Made by a program: the position numbers and the translations under genes
Assembly: GCA_963810555.1 (NCBI GenBank)
Contig: CAWENX010000012.1
Span: 20,943-84,942 of the forward strand
Origin: G963677325 sp963810555
GTDB lineage: Bacteria > Bacteroidota > Bacteroidia > Bacteroidales > Prolixibacteraceae
DNA: 64,000 nucleotides
Direction: 5' to 3'
Part shown: positions 25,032-34,924 of the stretch, in pieces
How the letters are laid out: each line of letters starts with the position of its first letter
Numbering within the stretch: the stretch's first letter is position 1
Notes under the pieces: model-generated
Database searches by the model: none
Seen by the model: the letters and a program-made list of their open reading frames with translations, nothing else
Told to the model about the DNA's origin: nothing

Positions 25032-25487
25032 ATGACGAACGAAGAATTGAAAATATTTCTTGCCGGGAAATTTCCTGAAAATGAAATTGTTGATGGTAAA
25101 CAGTACATAGAAATGACTGTTAAGTCTGAAGCACTTCATGAAACAGGAATCTTATTGAAACAAGTCAAGGAATTATCTTTTGATTATCTTTTCTGTCTTT
25201 CAGGGATCGACTTTCCCGAATATATGATGGTTGTCTATCATCTCGAATCAATAAAACATCGTCATGTAATGGTTTTGAAAGTTAAGACTTCTGACAGGGA
25301 CAATCCGAAGATTGATTCAGTCAGTGATATCTGGCGTACTGCCAAATATCATGAGCGTGAAGTTTATGATCTTATGGGTGTAGTCTTTAATAATCATGAT
25401 GATTTAAGGCGGCTTTTTCTCGATGATGATTGGGGATTCCCTTTGCGGAAAGATTATGTGGATGAAGTAAGGATAGTTGAACGATAG
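25032..25487 (+). CDS. nuoC: NADH-quinone oxidoreductase subunit C
   Basis: 151 residues. The conserved 30-kDa subunit block is clear: DSVSDIWRTAKYHEREVYDL, then MGVVFNNHDDLRRLFLDDDW and GFPLRKDYVDE. The N-terminal region is short compared with E. coli NuoCD, since C and D are separate here. NuoC belongs to the peripheral arm. Its end lies 4 bp before the nuoD start. Confidence 0.95.
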   Translation: MTNEELKIFLAGKFPENEIVDGKQYIEMTVKSEALHETGILLKQVKELSFDYLFCLSGIDFPEYMMVVYHLESIKHRHVMVLKVKTSDRDNPKIDSVSDIWRTAKYHEREVYDLMGVVFNNHDDLRRLFLDDDWGFPLRKDYVDEVRIVER

Positions 25488-25491
25488 AAAT

Positions 25492-26625
25492 ATGGCTGAA
25501 ACAAGAGAGGTTTTTATACACACTGACAGGCTTCTTACCGATGATTACCAGGTGAACATGGGGCCTCAACACCCCTCTACACATGGTGTATTACGATTAT
25601 TGGTCAAACTTGAAGGTGAAATTGTTTTAAATGTTCAGCCGCATGTGGGTTATATACACAGTGGCATTGAGAAAATGTGCGAATCATTGTCCTATCCGCA
25701 GATAATTCATTTAACTGACCGTATGGATTATCTTTCAGCACATATGAACAATGAAGCAGTTTGTCTGTGTGTCGAAAATGCATTAAATGTTGAAATTCCC
25801 GATCGTGTAAAATATATACGTACAATAATGGATGAACTCACCCGACTTGCTTCGCATCAGTTGTGGTGGTGTACAATGGGAATGGATCTGGGAGCTTTAA
25901 CAACATTTTTTTACGGTCTGCGGGATCGTGAAAAAATCCTTGATATTTTCGAGGAAACATGCGGCGCGAGGTTGACTGTCAGTTACAATGTTCCTGGAGG
26001 ATTAATGTTTGATATACCCACCAACTTTCAAAAAAGGGTCAAGGAATTTATCTCCTATTTCAGGAAAAAGCTTCCCGAATATGATGATTTGCTTTCTAAT
26101 AATGTAATATTCAGGAACAGGACAGAGAATATAGGACATTTGTCACTGTCGGATGCAATCAGTTATGGTGTTACAGGACCTTCAGGACGTGCGTCGGGAT
26201 TTAGCTGTGATATTCGCAAACACCAGCCTTACAGCGCCTATCCAATGATTAAATTCAATGAAATCCTTGATACAAGAGGTGACACTTTTGCTCGTTACGA
26301 TGCAAGGATGAGGGAAATGCATGAATCGCTTTCCATTATTGAACAGCTTATTGATAATATACCCGAAGGAGATTATGCTGTAAAAATGAGAGGTGTGATC
26401 AAACTTCCTGAAGGGGAATATTATCAAAGAGTTGAAACAGCAAGAGGAGAATTCGGAGTGTTTATTGTCAGTGACGGGAAGAAAAATCCTTATCGTCTCA
26501 AGTTTCGTTCACCTGGATTTTCAAATCTTTTTGCATTGAATACATTGGCCAAGGGATTAAAAATAGCTGACCTGGTTGCAATTATGACTACACTTGATCT
26601 GGTTATTCCGGATATAGACCGTTAG
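25492..26625 (+). CDS. nuoD: NADH-quinone oxidoreductase subunit D
   Basis: 377 residues from ATG 25492 (MAETREVFIHT). Key motifs are NMGPQHPSTHGVLRLLVKLE with the quinone-site His, PHVGYIHSGIEKMCE, DRMDYLSAHMNNEAV, and the C-terminal SPGFSNLFALNTLAKG and VIPDIDR. It is the 49-kDa subunit that forms the quinone cavity with NuoB. An upstream in-frame start at 25477 would overlap nuoC. Confidence 0.96.
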   Translation: MAETREVFIHTDRLLTDDYQVNMGPQHPSTHGVLRLLVKLEGEIVLNVQPHVGYIHSGIEKMCESLSYPQIIHLTDRMDYLSAHMNNEAVCLCVENALNVEIPDRVKYIRTIMDELTRLASHQLWWCTMGMDLGALTTFFYGLRDREKILDIFEETCGARLTVSYNVPGGLMFDIPTNFQKRVKEFISYFRKKLPEYDDLLSNNVIFRNRTENIGHLSLSDAISYGVTGPSGRASGFSCDIRKHQPYSAYPMIKFNEILDTRGDTFARYDARMREMHESLSIIEQLIDNIPEGDYAVKMRGVIKLPEGEYYQRVETARGEFGVFIVSDGKKNPYRLKFRSPGFSNLFALNTLAKGLKIADLVAIMTTLDLVIPDIDR

Positions 26626-26680
26626 AGCATGTTAAATAATGCGATCATATTGATTTTGATAAAAAAGCAAGAATAATAAA

Positions 26681-27769
26681 ATGGGATTTAGTATTTACGA
26701 TTTTTCAACATTAACTCACAAGATCCATATGTTACTGGCAGAAAGTTTTTCGCCCGGTATCGCTGTAACATTTGAATGGATCATTGTGGGTGTTTCCTAT
26801 TTGCTTTTTGTTGCCCTTTTTGGACTTTTCCTTGTCTATGCTGAGCGAAAAGTATGTGCAGCAATTCAGCAGAGAATCGGTCCGAACAGAGTTGGTTATT
26901 GGGGAGTGCTTCAAACAATTGCTGATTTTATCAAGCTTTTGATGAAAGAACTGATTACGCCCCGAAAAGCTGATAAATTTTTATACAATCTTGCTCCTTT
27001 TATAGTTATAACAGCCAGTTTTCTCGCCATCTCTGTAATTCCCTTTGATCATGGATTGCAAGCACTTGACTTTGATATTGGTATCTTTTTCGTTACTGCC
27101 GTTTCGTCTATAGGAGTTATCGGTATTTTACTGGCAGGATGGTCGAGCAACAATAAATTCTCACTGATTGGGGCCATGAGAAGCGGGGCACAGATACTTA
27201 GTTATGAGCTCTCTATCGCATTATCGTTGATGACAATTATAGTTCTGGCAGGTACTATGAGATTTTCAGCCATTGTAGAAGGACAACGTGATTTGTGGTA
27301 TATTTTTCAAGGTCATATCCCTGCCTTAATTGCATTTGTTATTTTCATTGTTGCCGGTACCGCTGAAACTAATCGTGGACCTTTTGACCTCGCAGAAGCA
27401 GAATCAGAATTGGTGGCAGGATTTCATACTGAATACTCGGGGATCAAATTTGCATTCTTTTTTCTTGCAGAGTATATAAACCTCTTTATCGTATCTGCTG
27501 TTGCTGCAACCGTTTTCCTTGGCGGATGGATGCCTTTGCATTTTGGTAACTTCGAATCATTTAATCATATAATGGATTTTATCCCCCCTGTATTTTGGTT
27601 TTTCTTTAAAGTCTGTGGTGTTATACTAATCATTATGTGGTTCAAATGGACTTTCCCTCGCTTAAGGGTTGATCAGATTCTTACACTGGAATGGAAATAT
27701 CTGTTGCCAATCAATCTGGTTAATATATTGTTCATGGCTTTGATTGTATTGACAAAATTCCACTTTTAA
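26681..27769 (+). CDS. nuoH: NADH-quinone oxidoreductase subunit H
   Basis: 362 residues with about eight membrane helices. Family blocks: YAERKVCAAIQQRIGPNRVG, GVLQTIADFIKLLMKE, AMRSGAQILSYELSIALS, and AETNRGPFDLAEAESELVAG followed by FHTEYSGIKFAFFFLAEY. The acidic cluster around EAESELVAGFHTEYSG forms the E-channel entry to the quinone site. nuoD leads straight to nuoH here: no nuoE, nuoF or nuoG intervenes. Confidence 0.97.
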   Translation: MGFSIYDFSTLTHKIHMLLAESFSPGIAVTFEWIIVGVSYLLFVALFGLFLVYAERKVCAAIQQRIGPNRVGYWGVLQTIADFIKLLMKELITPRKADKFLYNLAPFIVITASFLAISVIPFDHGLQALDFDIGIFFVTAVSSIGVIGILLAGWSSNNKFSLIGAMRSGAQILSYELSIALSLMTIIVLAGTMRFSAIVEGQRDLWYIFQGHIPALIAFVIFIVAGTAETNRGPFDLAEAESELVAGFHTEYSGIKFAFFFLAEYINLFIVSAVAATVFLGGWMPLHFGNFESFNHIMDFIPPVFWFFFKVCGVILIIMWFKWTFPRLRVDQILTLEWKYLLPINLVNILFMALIVLTKFHF

Positions 27770-27784
27770 CAGAGTTATTAAGTA

Positions 27785-28270
27785 ATGAAGCAATTTATTG
27801 AATATATAGTTTCTGTTTTCAAGGGTGTCTGGGCTCTTCTAACAGGGATGAAGGTAACCGGTAAGTACTTATTTACTCCCTGGAAGTATGTCACACAACA
27901 GTATCCTGAGAATCGGGACTCTTTGGTAATGTTCGAGCGTTTTCGCGGTGAAGTGGTTATGTGGCATAATGAAGAAACTAATGAACACAGATGCACAGGT
28001 TGCGGATTGTGCGAATTATCTTGTCCAAATGGTTCAATTGAAATCATTACAAAGTCAGTAATTACTCCGGAAGGAAAGAAAAAAAGAGCAATTGACAAGC
28101 ATATTTATCATTTGGGAATGTGCACATTGTGCAATTTGTGTATCAGGGCTTGTCCGACAAATGCAATTCAGATGGCTCAGAATTTTGAACATGCTGTTTG
28201 GGATAGAACACTGCTGACAAAAGTACTTAACCGTCCGGGTTCGAAGATTCAGGAGGGAGTCAAAGAGTAA
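27785..28270 (+). CDS. nuoI: NADH-quinone oxidoreductase subunit I
   Basis: 161 residues with two 4Fe-4S motifs: CTGCGLCELSCPNGS and CTLCNLCIRACPTNA. The N-terminal amphipathic helix region lies before RFRGEVVMWHNEETNEHRC. It carries clusters N6a and N6b in the connecting part of complex I. It is separated from nuoH by 15 bp. Confidence 0.96.
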   Translation: MKQFIEYIVSVFKGVWALLTGMKVTGKYLFTPWKYVTQQYPENRDSLVMFERFRGEVVMWHNEETNEHRCTGCGLCELSCPNGSIEIITKSVITPEGKKKRAIDKHIYHLGMCTLCNLCIRACPTNAIQMAQNFEHAVWDRTLLTKVLNRPGSKIQEGVKE

Positions 28271-28298
28271 TTGATTGAGATTATAAAGAGTTATTAAC

Positions 28299-28814
28299 AT
28301 GGTGAATGAAGTAATATTTTATGTATTTGCTGCAATGATACTTCTGTTTTCAGTTCTGACTGTAACAACACGGAAAATCCTGAGAGCAGCTGTCTATTTG
28401 CTTTTTGTTCTGATCTCGACAGCCGGATTATATTTTCTGCTGAGCTATAATTTTTTGGCAGCAGTACAGTTGACAGTATATGCAGGAGGGATTGTCGTTT
28501 TGATTATTTTCTCAATTCTGTTGACAAGCCATATCAGTGAAAGAGCTGTAATGGCGCCTGTCAAACAAAGATTGTTGTCAGCGCTTGCAGCAGTGGCCGG
28601 AGCAACACTGACTTTAATGACTATCTTAAGATTCAGTTTCGTTCCCAATATGGCACCGGCGCCTCAGTTCACGGTTAATAATGTTGGAGCCTCGCTTGTA
28701 TCATATACCAGAGAGGGCTATGCCTTGCCGTTTGAAGTCATATCGGTTTTGCTTTTGGCAGCTATGATTGGTGCTATCGTTGTTGCCAAAAAGGAGAGAA
28801 TTATGAAGAAATAA
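28299..28814 (+). CDS. nuoJ: NADH-quinone oxidoreductase subunit J
   Basis: 171 residues with five membrane helices. Family features include LRAAVYLLFVLISTAGLYFL, NFLAAVQLTVYAGGIVVLII and the C-terminal FEVISVLLLAAMIGAIVVAK. The AVQLTVYAGGIVVL segment contains the pi-bulge helix that rotates during coupling. A 34-bp gap separates it from nuoK. Confidence 0.95.
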   Translation: MVNEVIFYVFAAMILLFSVLTVTTRKILRAAVYLLFVLISTAGLYFLLSYNFLAAVQLTVYAGGIVVLIIFSILLTSHISERAVMAPVKQRLLSALAAVAGATLTLMTILRFSFVPNMAPAPQFTVNNVGASLVSYTREGYALPFEVISVLLLAAMIGAIVVAKKERIMKK

Positions 28815-28848
28815 GGCTATAAATAGAATAAAAGAAAATGCTTTTAAT

Positions 28849-29166
28849 ATGATTCACAATATTCCGCTTAGTTATTTTTTAGTCATCAGTACCTTAATGT
28901 TTTTTATAGGTATTTTCGGTTTTCTGACGCGAAGGAATCTGATTACTATGTTAATGTCTATTGAATTGATTCTTAACTCAGTTAACATCAATTTTGTTGC
29001 ATTTAACAAGTATCTCTTTCCACAACAACTTCAGGGGCATTTTTTTACGTTGATTGTAATTGCGGTGGCAGCAGCTGAAGCCGCTGTGGCTATTGCAATT
29101 ATTATAAATATCTACCGGAATTTTAAAGCTATTGATGTACAATATATTGATGAAATGAGATTCTAA
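28849..29166 (+). CDS. nuoK: NADH-quinone oxidoreductase subunit K
   Basis: 105 residues with three membrane helices. RRNLITMLMSIELILNSVNI carries the conserved membrane glutamate, and LIVIAVAAAEAAVAIAIIIN the second one. It is the Mrp-type subunit that links to the antiporter-like arm. Length and order are normal. Confidence 0.96.
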   Translation: MIHNIPLSYFLVISTLMFFIGIFGFLTRRNLITMLMSIELILNSVNINFVAFNKYLFPQQLQGHFFTLIVIAVAAAEAAVAIAIIINIYRNFKAIDVQYIDEMRF

Positions 29167-29199
29167 ATATAAATCATTTTATATAGTTAATTCATAATT

Positions 29200-31116
29200 A
29201 TGTCCGATTATACATATACATTACTCATTCCTCTTGTTCCATTTATTGTGTTTGTGTTTTTAGGGCTTTATGGTCATAAGTTAAAACCAATCGTAACTGG
29301 CATTGTCGGAACTGCGGGACTTGGCATCTCTGCAGTGTTATCTTATTTGACGGCATTTAAGTATTTTTTCTTTGGACACATTGAAGGAACAGCTTATACT
29401 TCGTTGAAAGCTTTCGAAATTACGTGGCTTCATCTCACAGATAAACTTACCATAAACCTGGGAATTTTACTTGATCCGATTTCAGTTATGATGCTTATTG
29501 TGATCACAACTGTTTCCTTGATGGTACATCTGTACAGTATCGGATATATGAAAGGTGATCCGGGGTTCTCACGTTACTTCTCTTTCCTTTCATTATTCAG
29601 TTTTTCAATGTTGGGATTGGTGCTGGCTACCAATATATTTCAAATGTATATCTTTTGGGAGCTTGTTGGGGTTTCATCATATCTTCTCATTGGATATTAT
29701 TACGAAAAACCCAGTGCTGTTGCTGCTGCAAAGAAGGCATTTATTGTAACCCGCTTTGCAGATCTCGGTTTTCTGATTGGGATATTGATTTTATCATTTA
29801 CTACCGGGACTTTGGATTTTCAGATTTTAACGAGTCCAAACGGCCCTGCAATTGAACAAGCCGGAGGAATTGCATTTATGGGTATGTCAGTATTGACATG
29901 GTCACTGATATTTGTATTCATTGGGGGAGCAGGTAAATCTGCTATGTTTCCTCTGCATATATGGTTGCCGGATGCAATGGAAGGTCCGACACCTGTTTCG
30001 GCACTTATTCATGCCGCCACAATGGTCGTAGCGGGTGTTTATCTTGTGGCAAGACTTTTCCCAATCTATTCACTGGGAGCGCCTGATGCATTGCTTGTCG
30101 TAGCCTGGGTCGGGGGAATTTCCTCACTTTTTGCCGGAGTTATAGCCTGTACTCAGACAGATATAAAAAGAGTTCTGGCCTACTCGACTATATCACAGAT
30201 TGGTTATATGATACTTGCACTTGGCGTATCAGGGTATGGTGGAGAAAAAGGATTGGGTTTCATGGCATCCAACTTTCACCTCTTTACACATGCCATGTTT
30301 AAAGCTTTGTTATTTCTTGGAGCAGGAGCAGTTATACATGCCGTTCACAGCAACGATATGAGAGATATGGGGAACTTAAGAAAATATTTGCCAGTGACTC
30401 ATATTACTTTTTTAATTGCATGTCTGACCATTTCGGGAATTCCTCCTTTTTCAGGATTTTTTAGCAAGGATGAAATTCTGGCTGCGGCTTTAGAAAATAA
30501 TAAAATTTTATTTGGTATCGAATATCTGGTGGCGGGGATAACAGCCTTTTATATGTTTCGGTTGTATTATGGTATATTCTGGAGCAAAAACACCCATTAT
30601 CATCATACACCTCACGAAGCACCATTAGTTATGACTATTCCATTAATGGTACTGGCATTCGGTTCCATTTTCGCAGGATTTATCCCGTTTAACAAATTGG
30701 TCACTTCTGACGGATTACCTATTGAAACCCATATTGACTGGCTTGTCGCAATACCCTCAGTACTTATTGGTGTTGCCGGAATATGGCTTGCCACAGTGAT
30801 GTATAAAAAAGAAAACCTGCTTCCCGATAAAGTTGCCGGGCAGTTAAAAAGTCTTTATAAGTGGACCTTTCATAAATTTTATATGGACGAACTGTACCTG
30901 TTCATAACAAAGAAAATCATTTTCCGTTTCATTTCTGCACCAATAGCATGGTTTGACAGACATATTGTAGATGGAACAATGAACGGCATTGCAGGCTTGA
31001 TACAATTTGTTGCATATGCTATTAAAGGACTACAATCCGGGAAACTTCAGCAATATGCTTTCGTCTTTATAGCAGGATCGATTGGATTGGTCCTTATTTT
31101 CATATATTTATTTTAA
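29200..31116 (+). CDS. nuoL: NADH-quinone oxidoreductase subunit L
   Basis: 638 residues, about 16 membrane helices plus a long C-terminal lateral helix. Core proton-channel sequences are FWELVGVSSYLLIGYYYEKP, GAGKSAMFPLHIWLPDAMEG and TPVSALIHAATMVVAGVYLV, and the HAMFKALLFLGAGAVIHAVH block is intact. It is the distal antiporter-like subunit. The C-terminal KWTFHKFYMDELYLFITKKI marks the start of the lateral helix. Confidence 0.97.
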   Translation: MSDYTYTLLIPLVPFIVFVFLGLYGHKLKPIVTGIVGTAGLGISAVLSYLTAFKYFFFGHIEGTAYTSLKAFEITWLHLTDKLTINLGILLDPISVMMLIVITTVSLMVHLYSIGYMKGDPGFSRYFSFLSLFSFSMLGLVLATNIFQMYIFWELVGVSSYLLIGYYYEKPSAVAAAKKAFIVTRFADLGFLIGILILSFTTGTLDFQILTSPNGPAIEQAGGIAFMGMSVLTWSLIFVFIGGAGKSAMFPLHIWLPDAMEGPTPVSALIHAATMVVAGVYLVARLFPIYSLGAPDALLVVAWVGGISSLFAGVIACTQTDIKRVLAYSTISQIGYMILALGVSGYGGEKGLGFMASNFHLFTHAMFKALLFLGAGAVIHAVHSNDMRDMGNLRKYLPVTHITFLIACLTISGIPPFSGFFSKDEILAAALENNKILFGIEYLVAGITAFYMFRLYYGIFWSKNTHYHHTPHEAPLVMTIPLMVLAFGSIFAGFIPFNKLVTSDGLPIETHIDWLVAIPSVLIGVAGIWLATVMYKKENLLPDKVAGQLKSLYKWTFHKFYMDELYLFITKKIIFRFISAPIAWFDRHIVDGTMNGIAGLIQFVAYAIKGLQSGKLQQYAFVFIAGSIGLVLIFIYLF

Positions 31117-31131
31117 GAAACTGATTATAAA

Positions 31132-32646
31132 ATGAATATCCTTAATTTATTCGTAATTATTCCTTTTCTGACAATAGTCGGTATCCTTTTTACGAAGGAT
31201 TTAAAACAATCACGTCTGGTTTCTGCAGTAGGGATGGGAATTCAATTAATAATGTCTTTTGTGCTGATATATCTGTACCTTGCTGAACGACATGCCGGAA
31301 ATACAGCAGCCATGCTTTTTCATTATGATTTGTTATGGTTCCCGGCTTTAAACATTCACTATGCAGTTGCAGTTGACGGGATATCTGTAGCAATGATTGG
31401 TTTAACAAGTGTTGTTGTATTTGCAGGAATATTCGCTTCATGGAAGATGGAAATGCTACCGCGTGAATTTTTTATATCCTTAATTCTTTTGGCAAGCGGG
31501 GTTTTTGGATTCTTTATTTCGATCGATCTTTTTACCATGTTCCTTTTTTATGAACTGGCAGTCATCCCCATGTTTTTATTGATCGGGATTTGGGGATCCG
31601 GACCAAAGGAATATTCTGCGATGAAATTGACATTAATGTTAATGGCCGGATCTGCTTTACTTCTGGTGGGTTTGCTGGGAATTTATTTCTTTTCAGCTCC
31701 ATCCGGCGGTCATCTGACATTCAATTTGCTGGAAATATCAAAACATCATATACCCATTGAAATGCAGCGCTTTTTGTTCCCATTTACCTTTATCGGTTTT
31801 GGGGTACTTGGAGCACTCTTCCCTTTTCACACATGGTCTCCTGACGGCCACGCATCAGCGCCCACGGCTGTATCCATGCTTCATGCAGGAGTATTGATGA
31901 AATTAGGCGGATACGGTGCATTCAGGGTAGCTATCTTTTTGATGCCGGAAGCCGCAAAAGAGCAGGCATGGATATTTATTATTCTGACTTCAATCAGTGT
32001 GGTGTATGGCGCTTTTTCTGCCATTGTTCAGAAGGATCTCAAATATATCAATGCCTATTCTTCAGTAAGCCATTGCGGGCTCGTTCTTTTTGCAATTTTG
32101 ATGATGAATCAGGCAGCTATGAACGGCGCAATTATTCAGATGATCTCACATGGTTTAATGACAGCTCTTTTCTTTGCTTTAATTGGAATGATCTATGGTC
32201 GTACACATACAAGGATGATTAATGAAATGGGCGGTCTGATGAAAGTCATTCCTTTCCTTGGGGTGGTTTATGTGATAGCCGGTTTGGCCTCGTTAGGCCT
32301 TCCTGGATTCAGCGGATTTGTTGCTGAAATGACAATATTTGTCGGTTCTTTCCAACATACTGATGTATTCCATCGTGTGGTAACAATAGTAGCAACATCT
32401 TCAATTGTCATAACTGCAGTGTATATTCTTCGCGTTGTAGGAATATTATTACTGGGTCCGATAAATAATGACCATTATTTACACCTGACGGACGCAAAAT
32501 GGCATGAACGTCTTTCAACAATAACGCTTGTCATAGGTATTACAGCAATAGGGATGGCACCTTTATGGTTATCAGATATGATTAATTTTAGTTTATCCTC
32601 GGTGATTGATAAACTTTCAGGTGTTAATGTTGCCGGATTATTTTAA
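31132..32646 (+). CDS. nuoM: NADH-quinone oxidoreductase subunit M
   Basis: 504 residues with 13-14 membrane helices. Recognised by LFYELAVIPMFLLIGIWGSG, GALFPFHTWSPDGHASAPTA, VSMLHAGVLMKLGGYGAFR, and ISHGLMTALFFALIGMIYGR. The channel Glu in FFYELA and Lys in VLMKLGGYG are in place. It pumps protons in the membrane arm. nuoL ends 15 bp upstream. Confidence 0.97.
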   Translation: MNILNLFVIIPFLTIVGILFTKDLKQSRLVSAVGMGIQLIMSFVLIYLYLAERHAGNTAAMLFHYDLLWFPALNIHYAVAVDGISVAMIGLTSVVVFAGIFASWKMEMLPREFFISLILLASGVFGFFISIDLFTMFLFYELAVIPMFLLIGIWGSGPKEYSAMKLTLMLMAGSALLLVGLLGIYFFSAPSGGHLTFNLLEISKHHIPIEMQRFLFPFTFIGFGVLGALFPFHTWSPDGHASAPTAVSMLHAGVLMKLGGYGAFRVAIFLMPEAAKEQAWIFIILTSISVVYGAFSAIVQKDLKYINAYSSVSHCGLVLFAILMMNQAAMNGAIIQMISHGLMTALFFALIGMIYGRTHTRMINEMGGLMKVIPFLGVVYVIAGLASLGLPGFSGFVAEMTIFVGSFQHTDVFHRVVTIVATSSIVITAVYILRVVGILLLGPINNDHYLHLTDAKWHERLSTITLVIGITAIGMAPLWLSDMINFSLSSVIDKLSGVNVAGLF

Positions 32647-32773
32647 ATAATGAAAAAATGAAAGAATTAATGAATGAAAAAATAAGTGATAGATTTTCTT
32701 TTGCTTTAAGTATAAAGCCTTTAGCTTTCCTTATAATTCGTCATTCATAATTCGTAATTCTTAATTGATTTAT

Positions 32774-34201
32774 ATGAGTTTTAGCGATATCCTGAGTATG
32801 AGACACGAAGTAATGCTGACTGTGTTGGCATTAATTGTGCTCATTATTGATCTGAACCTGAGCAACAGGAATAAACAATTAATAATCCCTGTCACCTTAT
32901 CTCTCTTTTTTATTAACACTGTTGTCGGGATGCTTCCTTTACATGATATAACGCTTTTTGGGGGAATGTATCGTTCAAGTGGTTTAATAAGATTGATGAA
33001 AAATATATTGAATATTGGAGTATTTATAATTTTGCTTCAATCAGTTACATGGTTAAAGCTTCCTGAAAACCGTGAAAAAATAAGCGAATATTTCATTTTA
33101 CTGTTTTCAACATTAATAGGGATGAATTTTATGATCTCATCCGGAGATTTCCTGATGCTTTACCTTGGATTGGAACTTGCCACAATTCCTCTTGCAGCAT
33201 TGGCCGCCTATATTCATCACGAGACAAAATCAGCAGAGGCAGGTATTAAATTGATTCTTACTTCAGCTTTATCTTCAGGAGTGCTCCTTTTCGGAATATC
33301 ACTCATTTATGGATCAGTGGGTTCGATTTATTTTGATAAAATAACTGAACTGTATGCAAATACTCCATTACAGATTCTTGCATTTATATTTTTCTTTACC
33401 GGGATGGCTTTCAAACTTTCACTTGTGCCGTTTCATCTCTGGACAGCTGATGTTTATGAGGGAGCACCCGTTAATGTTACTTCCTTTTTGTCGGTAATCT
33501 CTAAGGGAGCTTCAGCTTTCATTCTGATCATCGTCATGTTCACTGTCTTTCATGCAATCACTCCGACCTGGAAAAATATTATCTATTTAATAGCTGTAGT
33601 GACAATGACAATCGGTAACCTGTTTGCCCTGCGTCAGAAAAATATGAAACGATTCCTGGCATTTTCTTCAATTGCACAGGCAGGTTTTATTCTTCTGGGT
33701 ATTATTGGCGGAAATGAAATGGGGATGACTTCTGTGGTTTATTTTGTACTTGTTTATATTTTCTCGAACCTTGGCGCTTTCGGCGTAGTATCAGTTATTT
33801 CAACTGTGACAGGAAAAGAGTCGATGGATGATTACAACGGTCTCTATTCAACCAATCCGAAATTGAGCCTGTTGATGATGCTTTCTTTATTTTCATTGGC
33901 TGGAATCCCTCCGGTTGCCGGTTTCTTTGGTAAATTTTTCCTTTTCCAATCTGCTGCATCGGGAGGATATTACTGGCTGGTATTTATAGCTGTATTAAAT
34001 GCAACCATTTCGCTTTATTATTATTTATTGGTCGTAAAAGCTATGTTTATCAATAAAAATGATCAGCCATTAGCTTATTTCAAAAGTGACAACCCGACAA
34101 GAATAGGCCTGGTTTTAAGTTGTGCAGGGATTATCGTATTGGGTTTCTGGAGCCAGATTTACGAACTGATCAACAGCCTGAGTTTCGGAGTAATTCACTA
34201 A
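32774..34201 (+). CDS. nuoN: NADH-quinone oxidoreductase subunit N
   Basis: 475 residues from ATG 32774 (MSFSDILSMRHEVMLTVLAL). It has about 14 membrane helices with LYLGLELATIPLAALAAYIH, FKLSLVPFHLWTADVYEGAP and RFLAFSSIAQAGFILLGIIG. It is the third antiporter-like subunit and the last gene of the nuo operon. A 127-bp AT-rich gap separates it from nuoM, larger than the other intergenic spaces here. Confidence 0.96.
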   Translation: MSFSDILSMRHEVMLTVLALIVLIIDLNLSNRNKQLIIPVTLSLFFINTVVGMLPLHDITLFGGMYRSSGLIRLMKNILNIGVFIILLQSVTWLKLPENREKISEYFILLFSTLIGMNFMISSGDFLMLYLGLELATIPLAALAAYIHHETKSAEAGIKLILTSALSSGVLLFGISLIYGSVGSIYFDKITELYANTPLQILAFIFFFTGMAFKLSLVPFHLWTADVYEGAPVNVTSFLSVISKGASAFILIIVMFTVFHAITPTWKNIIYLIAVVTMTIGNLFALRQKNMKRFLAFSSIAQAGFILLGIIGGNEMGMTSVVYFVLVYIFSNLGAFGVVSVISTVTGKESMDDYNGLYSTNPKLSLLMMLSLFSLAGIPPVAGFFGKFFLFQSAASGGYYWLVFIAVLNATISLYYYLLVVKAMFINKNDQPLAYFKSDNPTRIGLVLSCAGIIVLGFWSQIYELINSLSFGVIH

Positions 34202-34220
34202 TGTATTAATTTGAAAGATT

Positions 34221-34547
34221 ATGGTATTAAAAGCCAAACATATTGTTGAAGAAATAAACGGAACCCGTTGTACAATTGTTGAAAAAGGAGCATCTGCGGA
34301 ACGTGTTGAGTTTCTCAAAGATCTTCTTGAATTCAATCAGTTTGAAGTATTGGTTGCCGAGGAATCCCCCGCAGATGAAGATCCCATAAAACATTTCACA
34401 ATTGGTGTCACCGACCTGGTTTTTAATCCTGTAATTGCTGTCTATGAACTAAGACTGAAAACCCCTGACGGAAAGAAAGTCTCACCGGCTTTTTGGGAGC
34501 AGTATACCACTGAAAGCAAAGACGAGTATTGGGAATTCAGGAAATAA
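34221..34547 (+). CDS. Conserved unknown protein after nuoN
   Basis: 108 residues, soluble: KAKHIVEEINGTRCTIVEKG, then ASAERVEFLKDLLEFNQFEV, PIKHFTIGVTDLVFNPVIAV and YELRLKTPDGKKVSPAFWEQ, ending EYWEFRK. It has no membrane helix or cofactor motif. It starts 19 bp after nuoN and is probably cotranscribed with it; similar small genes are seen beside nuoN in Bacteroidales. The role is not known, and an assembly or regulatory role for complex I would be only a guess. Confidence 0.7.
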   Translation: MVLKAKHIVEEINGTRCTIVEKGASAERVEFLKDLLEFNQFEVLVAEESPADEDPIKHFTIGVTDLVFNPVIAVYELRLKTPDGKKVSPAFWEQYTTESKDEYWEFRK

Positions 34548-34657
34548 AGTTTATTAAGGGCAAAACCCTTTCAAATAAACCGTCACCTTAACCCGACCAA
34601 TCAATATTGTTCCCGTTACTTCACTCATATCATATTCATATTTGTTGACCATTTATT

Positions 34658-34756
34658 GTGAACTTGTTGTGCACTTGCTGTGCCATTTCAGCACAGCCAA
34701 TGCACAACAAGTGCACAGCAATAGCACAGCAATAGCACAGCAAGTGCACAGCAAAC
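34658..34756. repeat. 11-bp-phased array with inverted units (GCACAGCAA)
   Basis: Nine consecutive 11-mers: GTGAACTTGTT, GTGCACTTGCT, GTGCCATTTCA, GCACAGCCAAT, GCACAACAAGT, GCACAGCAATA (twice), GCACAGCAAGT and GCACAGCAAAC. The first units carry the reverse complement of the later ones (AAGTGCAC/GTGCACTT, AGCA/TGCT), so the locus can fold on itself. No gene was seen in 34548-34924. Confidence 0.85.
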
Positions 34757-34924
34757 CCCTCTTTGGTACATTTTTGGACACCCGATGATGGGAGGAAACC
34801 AAATTGTAATTTCGGACAGAATTCAAAGCCGGGAAGGGAGAGGCTGAACGTTTCTGTTAAACAGCCACTTTATTAGTGAGAAATCATCTATATTTGATTG
34901 AAGATTGATGGCTATTAGAATAAA

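Noticed and set aside
24045..34201. Membrane-bound hydrogenase or Mrp antiporter operon
   Set aside because: NuoD lacks the hydrogenase NiFe cysteine motifs and the full nuoABCDHIJKLMN order is present.
34658..34756. CRISPR-like repeat array
   Set aside because: Units are 11 bp with no spacers and partly inverted; no cas gene is near.
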